Positions 25,935 through 34,518 of a stretch of 64,000 bases of DNA are shown here, in pieces (position 1 is the first letter of the stretch; every line of letters begins with the position of its first letter). The notes under the pieces were generated by a model that did not search any database, was not told the DNA's origin, and was given only the letters and a program-made list of their open reading frames with translations. The DNA comes from Magnetococcus sp. PR-3 (GTDB taxonomy: Bacteria > Pseudomonadota > Magnetococcia > Magnetococcales > Magnetococcaceae): positions 1 through 64,000 of the forward strand of contig NZ_JBAHUQ010000035.1 in assembly GCF_036689865.1 (NCBI RefSeq), in the 5' to 3' direction. Both the position numbers and the translations under genes were made by a program.

Positions 25935-27860
25935 TTAATACTTTTCTTCACTAACTTTATGACCATTCATGTAGGTGACTTTTTTGATCAGCTTTCCACT
26001 ACTGATATAGTAGACGTATGGGCCGTGTTTTTGTCCCTGGTCATTATAGGTCGTTACCTCAGCCAACACGCGTTTACACTGAGGTTTTGGGTGTTTGCAG
26101 TGGCTCTCTCCCCGATAGCCCATTTCATAATTAACAGGTACATAGCTTATGGAAAGTCCGCTGTAACCATTGTCACCATAATTGGTCCAGGAAATGAGCT
26201 GGTTATAGGGGTCAATGTAGATAGCGGGGCCAAACTGTTTGCCTTCCTTATAAGTCCAGAGATGTTCCAACTGCCCGTTTTGAGAAAAGCGTAGGCTTTG
26301 TCCCATCTGCTTACCGTCCATCCAACGCTCAAGTGCGGTGAGAACCCCTTTGTCGTTCCAAGATGCTTTTAAGCCATGCTTGTTTTTCCCCTGTTTCTCT
26401 TCAAGGCTGATCAGTGAGCCATCTTGTTTTCTAAAGCTCCATGTTTGCGTGAGTTTGCCAACCCTATGGCGCTCTTTTATTAAGATCTGTTTGCCATTTT
26501 GATGTCGATATTCCTGGTCTACTCTATTGTTATGTTCCTGGCCAAAGGTGAGCCAGTAGTTGGTTAACCATCCATCTTTATAGTGCACCCAGCCTGCTTG
26601 GTGACCTCCATGCCATAGCTCCAAGGAGGTAAGGTATCCCGCCTTGTTGTAGCGAGCACTACTGACACTTCGATCCTTTTCACGTAGGCGGACCTCTTTG
26701 ACCCACCCTTGTTTCTCATCCATGCTGTAGATATAGCCATCCTGATAGGTGCGGTTCTTTTTTTCTGTATGTTGTACATAGTTGGAAACACGCGTGGGCT
26801 GCCCCTGTTTGTTAAAACTTACCGCTAAGCCAAGGGTCTGCTTTTGGTCGTAGTTTTTATGGTGCTTTAAGGTTCCGTTCTCATGGAAGCTTAAGTAAGG
26901 GCCGTGTCGTGCCCCCTGTTTATAATGACTAATCTCTTTCAGTGCCCATTGATCATCCTGACGCTTCCAATAGAGTTGTGGTCCATTGATTTTGCCATCT
27001 ATCATTTGTTGTAGCGTCAGTCGTTTTTTCCCCTCATGGCGTTTAAAGCCGCGGAAAGGCGGTACGTTACTATTGGCACTATCCTCTACTCCTTGTTGTT
27101 TCTGGTGGGCAGCATCCCATACCGCTTTTTCATGCCAAGTTCGGTTGGCTTTGTCGTAGTAGAGTTGCTGATGGTTTAGCTCTCTTTCTCCCTCAAACTG
27201 GGTAAGAAACTGCTCTGGTGTGATGCTCCCGAGGTCATAACCAGAAAAATCACTCACCTTAGGGAGCGTGGTATAGATTTGCTTGTCCAGTATCGGTTGG
27301 TTATGTGCAGGTATTTTGGGTAAGCCTGACCTGTTTGGTTTGGGTACCCCTTTATCCAACTGAGCCGCATCAAAGGGGGGGCCTGTGGGGGCTTGGTGAA
27401 ATATGTAGGGGGTTCTGGACATTGTTGGTAGAGGAATGCTCGGGAAGGGGCCTCCCTGAGCCATTTTCGCGATGACCTGTTTCTCTTTAAGTGCCGCTAA
27501 AGCGCCTGGTTTCCACGCTCTAGCCATCTGTTTAGCTTGTAATATTGCTTCAGGCTTCATTTGCAGCTCAAGGGCTTGACGCTGTTTAGACGCCCGTTTA
27601 CTTCCCCCATTTTCAGCCAACTGATAAAGCATATGAGCGAGTGTGGCCTCTCTAGGAACCCCCTGACCACGTTCATAGAGTAGACCCAGGCTAAATTGGG
27701 CTTTGCTGTGTCCATCATCCGCTAAAGGGAGTAGTAGAGCCTGAGCTTTGCTGAAATCTTTAGCGAGGTAAGCTTTGATGGCATCTGGGTAGCCTGCATG
27801 GCTGCTGGGTGTATAGGCAAGCCAGAGTAGGGTAATTGTTATCCAAAGTGCGGTTCTCAT
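25935..27860 (-). CDS. Exported Sel1/YwqK-type repeat protein (paralogue B)
   Basis: 641 residues with a signal peptide (cleavage near SSHAGYPDA). Residues ~22-90 hold Sel1-like helical repeats (LADDGHSKAQFSLGLLYERG, then QGVPREATLAHMLYQLAENG). A linker follows, and from about residue 300 come many short beta-type repeats of the MORN/YwqK kind (e.g. KQGARHGPYLSFHENGTLKH). It is a paralogue of the protein at 32059-33978, with the same two-part design and similar start (YPDAIKAYLAKDFSKAQALL). YwqK-type repeats are often found in secreted or surface proteins, and Sel1 repeats mediate protein contacts. It overlaps the preceding gene's stop by 4 bases (ATGA), so translation is coupled. It is the last gene of the operon. 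Confidence 0.85.
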   Translation of the reverse strand: MRTALWITITLLWLAYTPSSHAGYPDAIKAYLAKDFSKAQALLLPLADDGHSKAQFSLGLLYERGQGVPREATLAHMLYQLAENGGSKRASKQRQALELQMKPEAILQAKQMARAWKPGALAALKEKQVIAKMAQGGPFPSIPLPTMSRTPYIFHQAPTGPPFDAAQLDKGVPKPNRSGLPKIPAHNQPILDKQIYTTLPKVSDFSGYDLGSITPEQFLTQFEGERELNHQQLYYDKANRTWHEKAVWDAAHQKQQGVEDSANSNVPPFRGFKRHEGKKRLTLQQMIDGKINGPQLYWKRQDDQWALKEISHYKQGARHGPYLSFHENGTLKHHKNYDQKQTLGLAVSFNKQGQPTRVSNYVQHTEKKNRTYQDGYIYSMDEKQGWVKEVRLREKDRSVSSARYNKAGYLTSLELWHGGHQAGWVHYKDGWLTNYWLTFGQEHNNRVDQEYRHQNGKQILIKERHRVGKLTQTWSFRKQDGSLISLEEKQGKNKHGLKASWNDKGVLTALERWMDGKQMGQSLRFSQNGQLEHLWTYKEGKQFGPAIYIDPYNQLISWTNYGDNGYSGLSISYVPVNYEMGYRGESHCKHPKPQCKRVLAEVTTYNDQGQKHGPYVYYISSGKLIKKVTYMNGHKVSEEKY

Positions 27861-29614
27861 GGCTGATGCGCTCCCTTTAAAGGCTCTCGGGCAATGGCTC
27901 CAATACTTTGAATTAAATCAGATACATCCACATCCTCCTGGATGGTGTGATCTTTTTTTACCTTTTTAGTCCCTTCGGCTTGTCCAGCATGGCCTGCTCC
28001 TACGGGCTTTACACCCTCAGGTCTGCTCTTGGATACCAGGAAACTGATGTGGCGTATCTCTTTATCATTGCTGGTTTCATTGAGACGAAAATCATATTGA
28101 CCCTCTTGTTTGGGGGCGGTAAAGGTCAACGAGCCTGAGGTTTTTTGGCGTAAATAGCTGTAGTTTAAATCATGTTTATCATTATGGGCGGTGCTGCCGT
28201 GGCTGATGTGGCTGGGTACAATACCTACCCAGCTGTTGCTGGGATAACTGGCTGACGCTGTAAAGGCCAGCTTTATGGTTGCACCGGGTTGGTACCAGTT
28301 TTGGGGTAAACTCAACGTTGTGCCTTGGGTCGCTACCTCGACCTTAAACGGGGCTGTTGCCACCTCTTTATCATTGGAGGTCTCACTCATTCGCAGGTCG
28401 TACTTCCCCTCTTTAACAGGAGCAGTGAACGTTAATGTTCCCCCTGTGTTACCTCGAAGATATTGGTAGGTGAGATCATATTTGCCATTATGAGCTGTAC
28501 TGCCGTGGCTGATGTTTGCAGGTAAAATGCCCACCCAACTGTCACTCGGGTAGTGAGCTGAAGCACGGTAGCGAACCTGCATGCTCTCACCCGGGGTGTA
28601 GATGGATTTAACAGGCTTTAAAGAGGCTTCAGACTGATTAACGGTCACATTAAAGGTGACACTGGCAACCTCTTTATCATTACTGGTTTCATTCATGCGT
28701 AGATCATAACGCCCTTCTTTTTTGGGGGCGGTAAAGTTCATGAAACCACTGCGCCGTTTACGCACATATTCATAGGCAAGATCATGTTTGCCATTGAGCT
28801 TTGTACTGCCATGGGAGATATGGTTGGGTAAAATACCCACCCAACTGTCATTGGGATAACTCGTTGCCGCACCAAACGCGACCTGGATCTTTTGTTTGGG
28901 CTCATAGTGCGTCTGTTTTAGCTTGAGAGAGGCGGCTTTTTTATCGACCTGTACCACAAACGGTACGGTGGCGACCTCATGGTCATTGCTGGTTTCCAGC
29001 ATGCGCAAGTCATACTTCCCCTCCTTTTTGGGGGCGGTAAAGAACAGATCACCTGCCGTTCGATGACGTAAATATTCATAGGCAAGATCATGTTTGCCAG
29101 CATGCTTGGTACTGCCATGAGTGATGTGAGCAGGAAGTAACCCTACCCAGCTATCGTTGGGATAAAGGGCGGATCCCTGAAAACGCACCTGAATTTTCTC
29201 GTTGGGTGCATACATCGACTTGGTTAACTTTAGCCAACCCACGGCATGGTTAACTTTGACTGTAAAAGCAACCGAGGCCTGCTCTCTATCCTGATCAGCA
29301 GGGTCGTTCAGGCGTATGGTGTAGGATCCCTCTTTTTTCGGGGCGTTGAAGGTGAACTGCCATTTGTCGCGTACATAGTGGTAATTCAGATCATGTTTAT
29401 CATTGTGGCTGGCCGAGCCGTGGGTAATGTGAGCGGGCACAATACCCACCCATGCATGGGCGTTGGTGTGTTTGCTAGCGGGTTCAAAAGTCACCAGTAG
29501 CTTCTCTCCCGGTTGGTAGAGGCGCTCGGGTCGATTGAGTACAAGGCGATAGTCAGCCGCACCTGCGAGTGCTGGTAGAAGGGTCAAAGTGAGAATAAGC
29601 AGCCAACGAAACAT
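27857..29614 (-). CDS. Exported protein of five SKICH-like Ig repeats
   Basis: 585 residues from the ATG at 29614, chosen because GGGAGG precedes it and a signal peptide starts there (FRWLLILTLTLLPALAGAA); an in-frame ATG at 29635 lies inside the upstream gene. The mature protein is five repeats of ~101 residues. Each has a Y-x-P-(G/N)-E start, a core W-V-G-(I/L)-x-P-x-x-I-(T/S)-H-G-S, a K-(H/Y)-D-L segment, FTAPKKEG and a closing SNDKEVA. Fold and motif order (YxPG, then WVGI, then a late aromatic/Gly strand) recall eukaryotic SKICH domains, an inference I cannot test here. A weakly charged ~50-residue tail follows. It is coupled to both neighbouring genes, and probably binds a ligand or scaffolds proteins in the periplasm. 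Confidence 0.85.
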   Translation of the reverse strand: MFRWLLILTLTLLPALAGAADYRLVLNRPERLYQPGEKLLVTFEPASKHTNAHAWVGIVPAHITHGSASHNDKHDLNYHYVRDKWQFTFNAPKKEGSYTIRLNDPADQDREQASVAFTVKVNHAVGWLKLTKSMYAPNEKIQVRFQGSALYPNDSWVGLLPAHITHGSTKHAGKHDLAYEYLRHRTAGDLFFTAPKKEGKYDLRMLETSNDHEVATVPFVVQVDKKAASLKLKQTHYEPKQKIQVAFGAATSYPNDSWVGILPNHISHGSTKLNGKHDLAYEYVRKRRSGFMNFTAPKKEGRYDLRMNETSNDKEVASVTFNVTVNQSEASLKPVKSIYTPGESMQVRYRASAHYPSDSWVGILPANISHGSTAHNGKYDLTYQYLRGNTGGTLTFTAPVKEGKYDLRMSETSNDKEVATAPFKVEVATQGTTLSLPQNWYQPGATIKLAFTASASYPSNSWVGIVPSHISHGSTAHNDKHDLNYSYLRQKTSGSLTFTAPKQEGQYDFRLNETSNDKEIRHISFLVSKSRPEGVKPVGAGHAGQAEGTKKVKKDHTIQEDVDVSDLIQSIGAIAREPLKGAHQP

Positions 29615-29618
29615 GATC

Positions 29619-32021
29619 TTACCTCCCAGCTTCACACAGTTGACGACCCAGTGTTAGGTTAACGCGGCACTGATCCAAGGCTTTTTTATCGGGTTTAAAG
29701 GGGGTGCGCCAACAACCAAAGCCCGAAGCAACGCAGGGGCCATTGGACAGGTCTTTACAGGATGGCGAGTTGTTAACGGGTTGGGTGTCGTACCACACGC
29801 TGACACTGCCGGATGCCCCCGAATGAACCCGACAGATGCAATTAAGCACTCTTTTACGCTTTTTCTCCGGCAAAACTTTGATCGCCAACGAGGCCATACG
29901 GGAAGGGGAGATCCCGGCTAACTTATGATCAATACGAGCCAGCTGAGCATCGGTTAGGGCGCAAGGATCCTTTGGTTTCTGAGATGCAGGTGTTTTTTCA
30001 AAGGGTGCGGTTGCCCCATCATGGGGTTGCCACTCCATGGCGGGTGGGGTAGAGGTGGTCGAGGAGTGTTTTTGTACAGAAGGTGCCGAGGGCTTTTTGG
30101 AGGCTTTTTTATCTTTATCTTTTTCCTGTTCAGCCCCTAAAACCACCACCTCAACCATGGCCGTTGTTTTGCGCTCGTATCCCCAGGCTGTATGGCTTCC
30201 CATCCCTTTCATGCCAGCTCGAGCATGGATCTGTAATGAGATCGGATAGGTGCCGGGTTGAGAAAAAGTAAAGGCTTTGCTTGTGCCACCATCCTTCTTA
30301 TTCCAGTCATAGGAGATGTTGTACCAAGGATTGGCTTTTTTTGAGAGCTTGCCATAGAGCTTTTTAAGGGTGGTGTGGCTGCGATTGACCGTTTTGGTCG
30401 AGAGTGAAGAGCGTACCTGTACCGTGACAGGTTCACCCTTAGCTCCCAGCCGGGCAGGGGCAGGGCTGTAGGTCAATAAAATGGGGTGTTCAAAAGGGGC
30501 GGCAGCGTGCTGCTGAATCTGTTGTTGAAGCTGTTCCCGGCGTGCCTTCCAAGCGGCTAAAATTTTGGGATAAACCCTGGCATAGACCTCTTGCCCCACC
30601 TTCTCATCATATTTACCGGTCTCTTGGCCAATGCCGCGGTCGGTGGATTTTAGGGCCAAATAGTAAACCAGCCCTTGAAGGCGAGCTTCGTTGGGGACCA
30701 GCTGCACCAAGTCATCCAGGGAGAACCGCCGGTTTTCACTGCTACCTGCACGTCCTCCAGCACTGTAGATACCATCCAGTAAATCCCAGGCATCCTGGGT
30801 CATGGCCATGGTGCGGTAACCCAAACCTTTGGCCGACTCCAAAAACTCAACGGTGATGGTGGCAATAACAGAAGCTGGCAGGCTGGTGATCAGCATGGGA
30901 ACTTGGGCATAGAGGGCGCTGGCATCATCCGCTTCCCCAAGGGCACGGGAGGTTTGCAATACATTAACATAGGTCAGTAGACCCTTGACCACCTGTCCCC
31001 AGGGGACATTTTTGGCCATCTTTTTGATCCAACCCTCCTGTTTGGTGTTCGAGTCCATAAGGTAGTGCAGCATCACCTTTTGGCCCTTTGACGCTTTGTC
31101 CCAATGTTTAAGAATACCCGCTTCACGTACCGCCTGCCGATGTAGTGTACGCGCCCGCAAAGAGAGCTTACCAAGGGCTTTGGAGCGGTCTGCGGCGCTT
31201 AAATTAGCTTTGGCCAGATCATCCAGCTCTCCTGCAAGCCGTTCAACCTCTCCAAACCAGCGGCTACCTTTGGGTAACTTAGCCAGCTCTCGAGCTTTTT
31301 TTAGATCATTGTTTACACGTTTTAAGTATTTGGAGATTTTTTTGGGGTCCCCTCCACGTATTTCATCCAGTAGCTTGTCAGCCCACTGGCCGGCGGTATT
31401 ACCCATGCCAGATGGGGTGTAACGGGCGAGCCCCTCCTGCAAGTGCACCTGGTCCAAAGACCCCATGAAAGCAACCTTGCCCTTGTTAGAATAAAAGAGC
31501 CTGCCTGCCTCCCGCTCATACTGCTGAGCCCACTGTCGGGCCCCTTTACCATAGAGCCCCTCAAAATATTTAGCGGGGGTGTTGGGGGTGATCTTTCCTT
31601 GATAGCCCAGGTTGGGCATAGATTTTAGCTGTTGAAAGCGGCCCAGTGCATCATCTGCACTGTTGAGTCCGTTCATTAGCTGATTGGGCGGGTAAAAATT
31701 GGTCTCATTAAGAATTTTAACCGCATCGTTACCGAACTCTTTTTTAATCAGGTTGCGTAAGGTTTTTTGGGCATGCCGCCACATTTTGGCCGCTTTTTTA
31801 GGTGGGGTCCCTTTAGGAACAAGCATGCGTAGGTCATGATCTGACTTAAAAGGTCGATAGTTCTTGCCAGATATCCAGGACCCCAACCCAGCAACCCGAT
31901 GACCGGTTTGCAAGGAGAATGTCTTAACCACATTCTGCATACGCACATTAACCGGTATCTCAGCGGCAAGGGCTGGCGTGCAGAGTAGTAGCAACAAGCT
32001 GGCGGTAAGGCTTCGTTTCAT
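29619..32021 (-). CDS. Large exported protein with NTase-like motif and PKD-like domain
   Basis: 800 residues with a signal peptide (TASLLLLLCTPALAAE). Near the mature N-terminus, residues 47-64 read GSWISGKNYRPFKSDHDL, which fits the nucleotidyltransferase pattern hG[GS]-x(9-13)-D-x-[DE] (G47, S48, D61, D63). The middle (about 90-480) is helical and basic. Residues ~500-630 resemble a PKD/Ig domain (YDWNKKDGGTSKAFTFSQPG). A Lys/Ser/Pro-rich linker (~630-680) leads to a Cys-rich end with about eight cysteines (CICRVHSGAS, CKDLSNGPCVASGFGCW, QCRVN, QLCEAG). GAGGA precedes the ATG. I do not recognise the whole protein. Catalysis in the periplasm would be surprising, so the motif may be coincidental. 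Confidence 0.8.
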   Translation of the reverse strand: MKRSLTASLLLLLCTPALAAEIPVNVRMQNVVKTFSLQTGHRVAGLGSWISGKNYRPFKSDHDLRMLVPKGTPPKKAAKMWRHAQKTLRNLIKKEFGNDAVKILNETNFYPPNQLMNGLNSADDALGRFQQLKSMPNLGYQGKITPNTPAKYFEGLYGKGARQWAQQYEREAGRLFYSNKGKVAFMGSLDQVHLQEGLARYTPSGMGNTAGQWADKLLDEIRGGDPKKISKYLKRVNNDLKKARELAKLPKGSRWFGEVERLAGELDDLAKANLSAADRSKALGKLSLRARTLHRQAVREAGILKHWDKASKGQKVMLHYLMDSNTKQEGWIKKMAKNVPWGQVVKGLLTYVNVLQTSRALGEADDASALYAQVPMLITSLPASVIATITVEFLESAKGLGYRTMAMTQDAWDLLDGIYSAGGRAGSSENRRFSLDDLVQLVPNEARLQGLVYYLALKSTDRGIGQETGKYDEKVGQEVYARVYPKILAAWKARREQLQQQIQQHAAAPFEHPILLTYSPAPARLGAKGEPVTVQVRSSLSTKTVNRSHTTLKKLYGKLSKKANPWYNISYDWNKKDGGTSKAFTFSQPGTYPISLQIHARAGMKGMGSHTAWGYERKTTAMVEVVVLGAEQEKDKDKKASKKPSAPSVQKHSSTTSTPPAMEWQPHDGATAPFEKTPASQKPKDPCALTDAQLARIDHKLAGISPSRMASLAIKVLPEKKRKRVLNCICRVHSGASGSVSVWYDTQPVNNSPSCKDLSNGPCVASGFGCWRTPFKPDKKALDQCRVNLTLGRQLCEAGR

Positions 32022-32058
32022 GGCGTAATCCTCACTATACCCATTCAGCAGAATCTAT

Positions 32059-33978
32059 TTATTGGGCGGCTCTTTTGCCTTTAATATAGCTGCCAGATTC
32101 TACCACCTGACCCGTACTGGCATCCCACTCTATATAGCGACCATGTTTTTTGCCGTAGCTCTCACCCGGTTCATGAACAAAGGTCTCTACCGCACTGGAT
32201 ACGGACTGACCTGTATCTTTATATTGGTTATCCAGCACTGCGCTATAGGTCAGTTGAACGCCATCTCGGATATTGTCCGTATAGTTCTGCCAGTTCGTTA
32301 CCCGCCCTTTGTCAAACGCTATATCTGGCCCATGGCGTTTGCCCAACTTCATGCTGGTAACACGGTGCAGGTCGCCCGCATAACTAAAATAGAGGGTCTG
32401 ACCATGTTGCTGCCCTTGCTCATGGCGACCCATGCTGTCAATAAGTCCGCTATCGCGGTTCCATTTGACCCATAGTCCCTGTTTTTTGCCGTTTACATAT
32501 TCTGTAAGCGTGGTGGGTTTACCGTTATCATGTAGGCGCCACTGTAGGCCATGGCGTTTACCCTCTTTCCACCACTCTTCTGTCTCTAAATAGTGTTTTT
32601 TCTCGTAACTCAGTTTGTAGTGTTGCCTGGGGCCGTTACGTTGACCGTTTTGATAGCGCTGCCATTGCTCTAGTTTGGCTTGGCGGTACTGGCTGTAGAC
32701 CCCTTGATATTTATCCATCTCAAAAAACTTCTCACTTTTTAGCCATCCTTTTTCATACTGGCGGTCGGCACCATGGGACTTGCTATTCACTTTTTCCTGC
32801 TGGCTGGTGAGTTGCCCTGAGACATCAAAACAGAGCCGGGGGCCATGGTCCATATAGGCATTGCCCCCGGGGGCAACTTTATGGTTGTAGAGACAGTGTA
32901 GCGTGCCATCTTCGTAAAAACGGTAGGCTGGTCCATCCAACTGGCCGTTGGTACGGCTGTCGACACTGCTCAAATAGCCCTTTTTCTTGTCAAAACGGAG
33001 TTCAAAGCCGGTCTTTTGGCCCTGGTTCATCTGTTGGGCCCTTCGCAGAATCGCTGGCGAACTTTGATCCTTACGGTTGAGGGGGCGGAAAATATATTTC
33101 CAACCATGGGGGATCCCTTCCTGGTGCTCCGTTAGCTCCATCCAGCGTTTATCTCGGCGCACATAGTAGCGGATCCAGCCAGAAAAACGGGTCGCTTGGC
33201 TGAGATCTCCTTCTATGATGGTTTCCTTAAGATAGAGCGTCGTATGGCGCTTGCCCTGGTCATCTTTATGCGTTTTGCGGGTTACTTCTTTACTGTCACG
33301 ATCGACCACTTTGGCATTCCCTAAGCTGGCCAGCACCTTATCCAGCGGGCTGTTGCCCCAGTCATATTTAGGTAGGGTTTGGGCGGTGGGGTAGGTCTTT
33401 CGCATATGGGAAGGAGCTTTAGGGGCTTCAATAGAGGGCGGTGTTACCCCAAGCTCTGCTCTTGCTGGAAGCCCCTTAGCCATCATTTCAGCAGTAATAG
33501 TCGGGGCTTTGGGGGCCTTATGAAACTGATAGGGATCTTGGGGGGGCGTTGGGCGTTTAATCTGTGGAAATACCCCTCCGTCTGCCAATGGCCCTAGGGC
33601 CATCTTGCGTTGCATACCTGCCAGCATGCCGGGTTTCCAACTGGCGGTGAGCTTGCTGCAGCGTTGTTCTCCCGCTTGGCCCAGAGCCTTAGACAGCAGG
33701 TTTTTTTGTCCTGGTGCTTTTTTAGCGCCCCCCTGTTCTGCGACGCTGTAGAGCAGGCAGGCCATGACTGGGTCAGCCTCCACTCCCCGCCCATGATGGT
33801 AGAGGGTGGCAAGACTATAGAGCGCCTTGACGTTGCCCTGATCAGCCAGGGGACGCAGCAATGAGGCGGCCTGTTTATAATCCTTGCCAATAAAGGCCTT
33901 GATTGCAGAGGGATAATCCGCCCACACGGGGGTAGAAATTAAAGTCAGGCCAACTAAGGTGGCAAGGGTAATTTTCAC
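32059..33978 (-). CDS. Exported Sel1/YwqK-type repeat protein (paralogue A)
   Basis: 639 residues, starting at a GTG with AGGAG upstream. Signal peptide (TLATLVGLTLISTPVWADYP), Sel1-like repeats (LADQGNVKALYSLATLYHHG, then RGVEADPVMACLLYSVAEQG), a Pro-rich linker around 130-215, then MORN/YwqK-like beta repeats to the end (e.g. GQKTGFELRFDKKKGYLSSV and EGKRHGLQWRLHDNGK). The layout, length and N-terminal sequence parallel the protein at 25935-27860, so one arose by duplication, with two other genes now between them. It lies 36 bases downstream of the two-TM gene and 37 bases before the 800-residue gene. Confidence 0.85.
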   Translation of the reverse strand: MKITLATLVGLTLISTPVWADYPSAIKAFIGKDYKQAASLLRPLADQGNVKALYSLATLYHHGRGVEADPVMACLLYSVAEQGGAKKAPGQKNLLSKALGQAGEQRCSKLTASWKPGMLAGMQRKMALGPLADGGVFPQIKRPTPPQDPYQFHKAPKAPTITAEMMAKGLPARAELGVTPPSIEAPKAPSHMRKTYPTAQTLPKYDWGNSPLDKVLASLGNAKVVDRDSKEVTRKTHKDDQGKRHTTLYLKETIIEGDLSQATRFSGWIRYYVRRDKRWMELTEHQEGIPHGWKYIFRPLNRKDQSSPAILRRAQQMNQGQKTGFELRFDKKKGYLSSVDSRTNGQLDGPAYRFYEDGTLHCLYNHKVAPGGNAYMDHGPRLCFDVSGQLTSQQEKVNSKSHGADRQYEKGWLKSEKFFEMDKYQGVYSQYRQAKLEQWQRYQNGQRNGPRQHYKLSYEKKHYLETEEWWKEGKRHGLQWRLHDNGKPTTLTEYVNGKKQGLWVKWNRDSGLIDSMGRHEQGQQHGQTLYFSYAGDLHRVTSMKLGKRHGPDIAFDKGRVTNWQNYTDNIRDGVQLTYSAVLDNQYKDTGQSVSSAVETFVHEPGESYGKKHGRYIEWDASTGQVVESGSYIKGKRAAQ

Positions 33979-34013
33979 CGGCTATCTCCTGAACCATCCA
34001 CTGTTTAAAACTG

Positions 34014-34343
34014 TCAAACATCCCCATCCATATCCTCACTGCTCAGATCGTCAGAGAGATTGAGCATATGTGCCACCATGACCCCTTGGGTTGTACCGTC
34101 CATCTTCGTGTCCGCAGTGGAAGGTTGGCGCTTGAACAGTATCCACCCCAAAAGGGTTGCTATTAGTAATAGGCAGGCGCCCATAAACAAGCCTGCATAG
34201 ATATCATCAGGTCGCGCATGGTGCATTCCCTGGGTGATGAAGCTAGCTCCAGTTCCCAGCCCCAATAGGGCAAAAAAACCCGTTAGCAGGTAGAGAAGCC
34301 AGCGTCGCCAGCCGAGAATGTGAAAAGGTGGTTTCTTTGGCAT
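34014..34343 (-). CDS. Small membrane protein with two transmembrane segments
   Basis: 109 residues. Two hydrophobic segments, WLLYLLTGFFALLGLGTGAS (about 15-34) and IYAGLFMGACLLLIATLLGW (about 48-67), separated by a short loop, with an acidic cytoplasmic or periplasmic tail ending SSEDMDGDV. The basic N-terminus favours N-in. I do not recognise a family. It is the first gene of the minus-strand envelope operon and lies directly opposite the VWA gene across a 175-base divergent promoter region, so it probably belongs to the same system. Confidence 0.75.
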   Translation of the reverse strand: MPKKPPFHILGWRRWLLYLLTGFFALLGLGTGASFITQGMHHARPDDIYAGLFMGACLLLIATLLGWILFKRQPSTADTKMDGTTQGVMVAHMLNLSDDLSSEDMDGDV

Positions 34344-34518
34344 CAGGTTATCCCCTGGTGAAGCACCACATTTCTATCCACGCTTCCAATGCCCCTGGAA
34401 GCGTGTTCGCTTTTTGAGCATTTTATTCCCATTTCATCCAAAAATGTTGGATAATCGAAACAGCGATACATCTTTTGGTATGTTTGCGTAGGCTATGATG
34501 AGATTTTAGGAGAGAGTT
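34344..34518. promoter_or_regulatory. Divergent promoter region of the two envelope operons
   Basis: 175 bases between divergent starts. It contains a perfect 10-bp inverted repeat (CACGCTTCCA at 34379-34388, complement at 34396-34405, 7-base loop), a second inverted repeat ATCCAA-aaatg-TTGGAT... at 34436-34452, and a -10-like TATGAT at 34494-34499 for the plus operon, whose start has TAGGAGAG. Both palindromes sit between the operons and could bind a shared regulator. The first is followed by a short T run and might instead be a leader hairpin. No regulator gene lies in the cluster. Confidence 0.5.
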
